DNA from: Clostridia bacterium
GTDB taxonomy: Bacteria; Bacillota; Clostridia; Oscillospirales; Acutalibacteraceae
Direction of reading: 5' to 3'
DNA length: 5,571 bases
NCBI GenBank assembly: GCA_900757335.1
Contig: CAAENL010000172.1
Location: 1-5,571, forward strand
A program made the translations under genes and the position numbers. The notes under the pieces are model-generated. The model worked only from the letters and a program-made list of their open reading frames with translations. It had not been told where the DNA came from and ran no database searches. Shown one piece after another: positions 5,144 through 5,571 of this stretch. Each line of letters begins with the position of its first letter. Within the stretch, counting starts at the first letter, position 1.

Positions 5144-5571
5144 ATGAATAATAAAATTTTTAGAATATTAACGGTTGTATTGTTGTTTGGATTTTTGGCA
5201 GTTTCTAAAAATAGTGTAGGTGCTCTTGAAACTGAGAAAATAATTGAAAAGTTAATGATAGAAAGACGTGATAGTCTAGAAAAATACTTTGAACGTAAAG
5301 GTAAGAGTCCAATACCTGATTCGAAACCTGGTTCGAGATATTGTTCAATACCTGGTTCGAAACCTGGTTCAAGACATGGTTCAAGACATGGTTCAAAACC
5401 CGATTCGAAACCTGATTCAAAACCCGATTCGAAATCCGATTCGAAACCTGGTTCGAAACCCGATTCAAAACCTGATTCGAAACCTGATTCGAAACCCGGC
5501 TCGAAATCTGATTTGATGCTTGATCCAAATTTTTATTTAAAATTTAATAATAAAGATTTTTTTAAAGAAGT
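5144..5571 (+). CDS. Secreted protein with PDSK/PGSK tetrapeptide repeats (3' partial)
   Basis: The frame opens at ATG 5144, with AAAGGAAG at 5131-5138, and is still open at the end of the window (142 full codons seen). Residues 1-27 form a signal peptide (MNNKIFR, hydrophobic 8-20, then SKNSVGA), with cleavage probably after A27. Residues 28-57 are charged and probably helical (LETEKIIEKL...). Residues 58-121 are 16 tandem tetrapeptides, mostly P-D-S-K or P-G-S-K with a few variants such as YCSI and HGSR. The visible end (122-142) is Phe/Asn/Lys-rich and non-repetitive, suggesting another domain beyond the window. The repeat is Pro- and Ser-rich, so it should be an extended, flexible linker or wall-spanning stalk with alternating charge. 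The N-terminus resembles that of the gene just upstream, which has no repeat. I know no family with this architecture, so the function is unknown. Confidence 0.8.
   Translation, partial: MNNKIFRILTVVLLFGFLAVSKNSVGALETEKIIEKLMIERRDSLEKYFERKGKSPIPDSKPGSRYCSIPGSKPGSRHGSRHGSKPDSKPDSKPDSKSDSKPGSKPDSKPDSKPDSKPGSKSDLMLDPNFYLKFNNKDFFKE
5315..5506 (+). repeat. 12-bp minisatellite, 16 units, encoding (P-D/G-S-K)n
   Basis: Sixteen consecutive 12-nt units based on CCTGATTCGAAA encode the tetrapeptides of the secreted protein. Unit differences are mainly GAT/GGT (Asp/Gly), CCT/CCC, TCG/TCA and AAA/AGA. The third unit (TAT TGT TCA ATA) and the CAT-containing units 6-7 are the most divergent; the later units are nearly uniform. 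The unit is a multiple of three, so gain or loss of copies keeps the frame. The period also leaves other frames on both strands open, creating spurious ORFs. Confidence 0.92.

Noticed and set aside
5354..5364. GGTTCGAAACC resembles the T-arm of a tRNA and recurs in related form
   Set aside because: No acceptor, D or anticodon arm surrounds it, and it is simply part of the coding repeat (Gly-Ser-Lys-Pro codons).
5315..5506. Tandem repeats considered as a CRISPR array or iteron-type origin
   Set aside because: There are no spacers; units are contiguous, 12 nt long and in phase with a protein reading frame.
5205..5528. Long open frames on the reverse strand and in a second forward frame across the repeat region (Asn/Val/Ser-rich products)
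   Set aside because: They arise because a stop-free 12-nt unit keeps several frames open. The frame from ATG 5144 has a ribosome binding site and signal peptide and explains the region.

Overview
The window looks like a low-GC, AT-rich chromosome segment from a Firmicute, most likely an anaerobic clostridium. This rests on the strong AGGAGG-type ribosome binding sites, tightly packed same-strand genes, an electron-bifurcating NfnAB pair, a SpoIVFB-like membrane protease, and an SDR enzyme whose central motifs resemble clostridial EF-P-modification reductases. No lineage marker allows a finer placement. Every gene identified is on the + strand.

Region 1 (1-345) holds the 3' end of a gene that begins outside the window. 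Its first visible residues look like the end of a bacterial SH3 domain, followed by an unrecognised Cys-rich tail. A UUCG-capped intrinsic terminator closes it.

Region 2 (about 350-4552) is a compact five-gene cluster, almost certainly one operon: nfnA, nfnB, an M50 site-2-type protease, a small flavin reductase and an SDR oxidoreductase. The gaps are 2 nt (nfnA-nfnB), an overlap of about 4 nt (nfnB-protease), 14 nt (protease-flavin reductase) and a 4-nt TTGA overlap (flavin reductase-SDR). NfnAB couples NADH and reduced ferredoxin to NADP+, so it could supply NADPH or flavin electrons to the two downstream oxidoreductases. The protease is the odd member. Its best-supported start codon is AUA, which restores an N-terminal membrane segment missed by ATG/GTG/TTG starts.

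Region 3 (4553-5571) begins with a short intergenic stretch containing a 12-bp perfect palindrome nested in a longer hairpin that covers the next ribosome binding site. Two small secreted-protein genes follow, 29 nt apart. They share a signal peptide ending in SVxAL and a similar start to the mature protein (ALxTxxIIE), so they appear to be diverged relatives. The first is a Cys-containing protein of unknown function. The second carries a 16-unit tetrapeptide repeat (mostly PDSK/PGSK) encoded by a 12-bp minisatellite, and runs off the end of the window. This pair is the least explained and most novel-looking part of the sequence.
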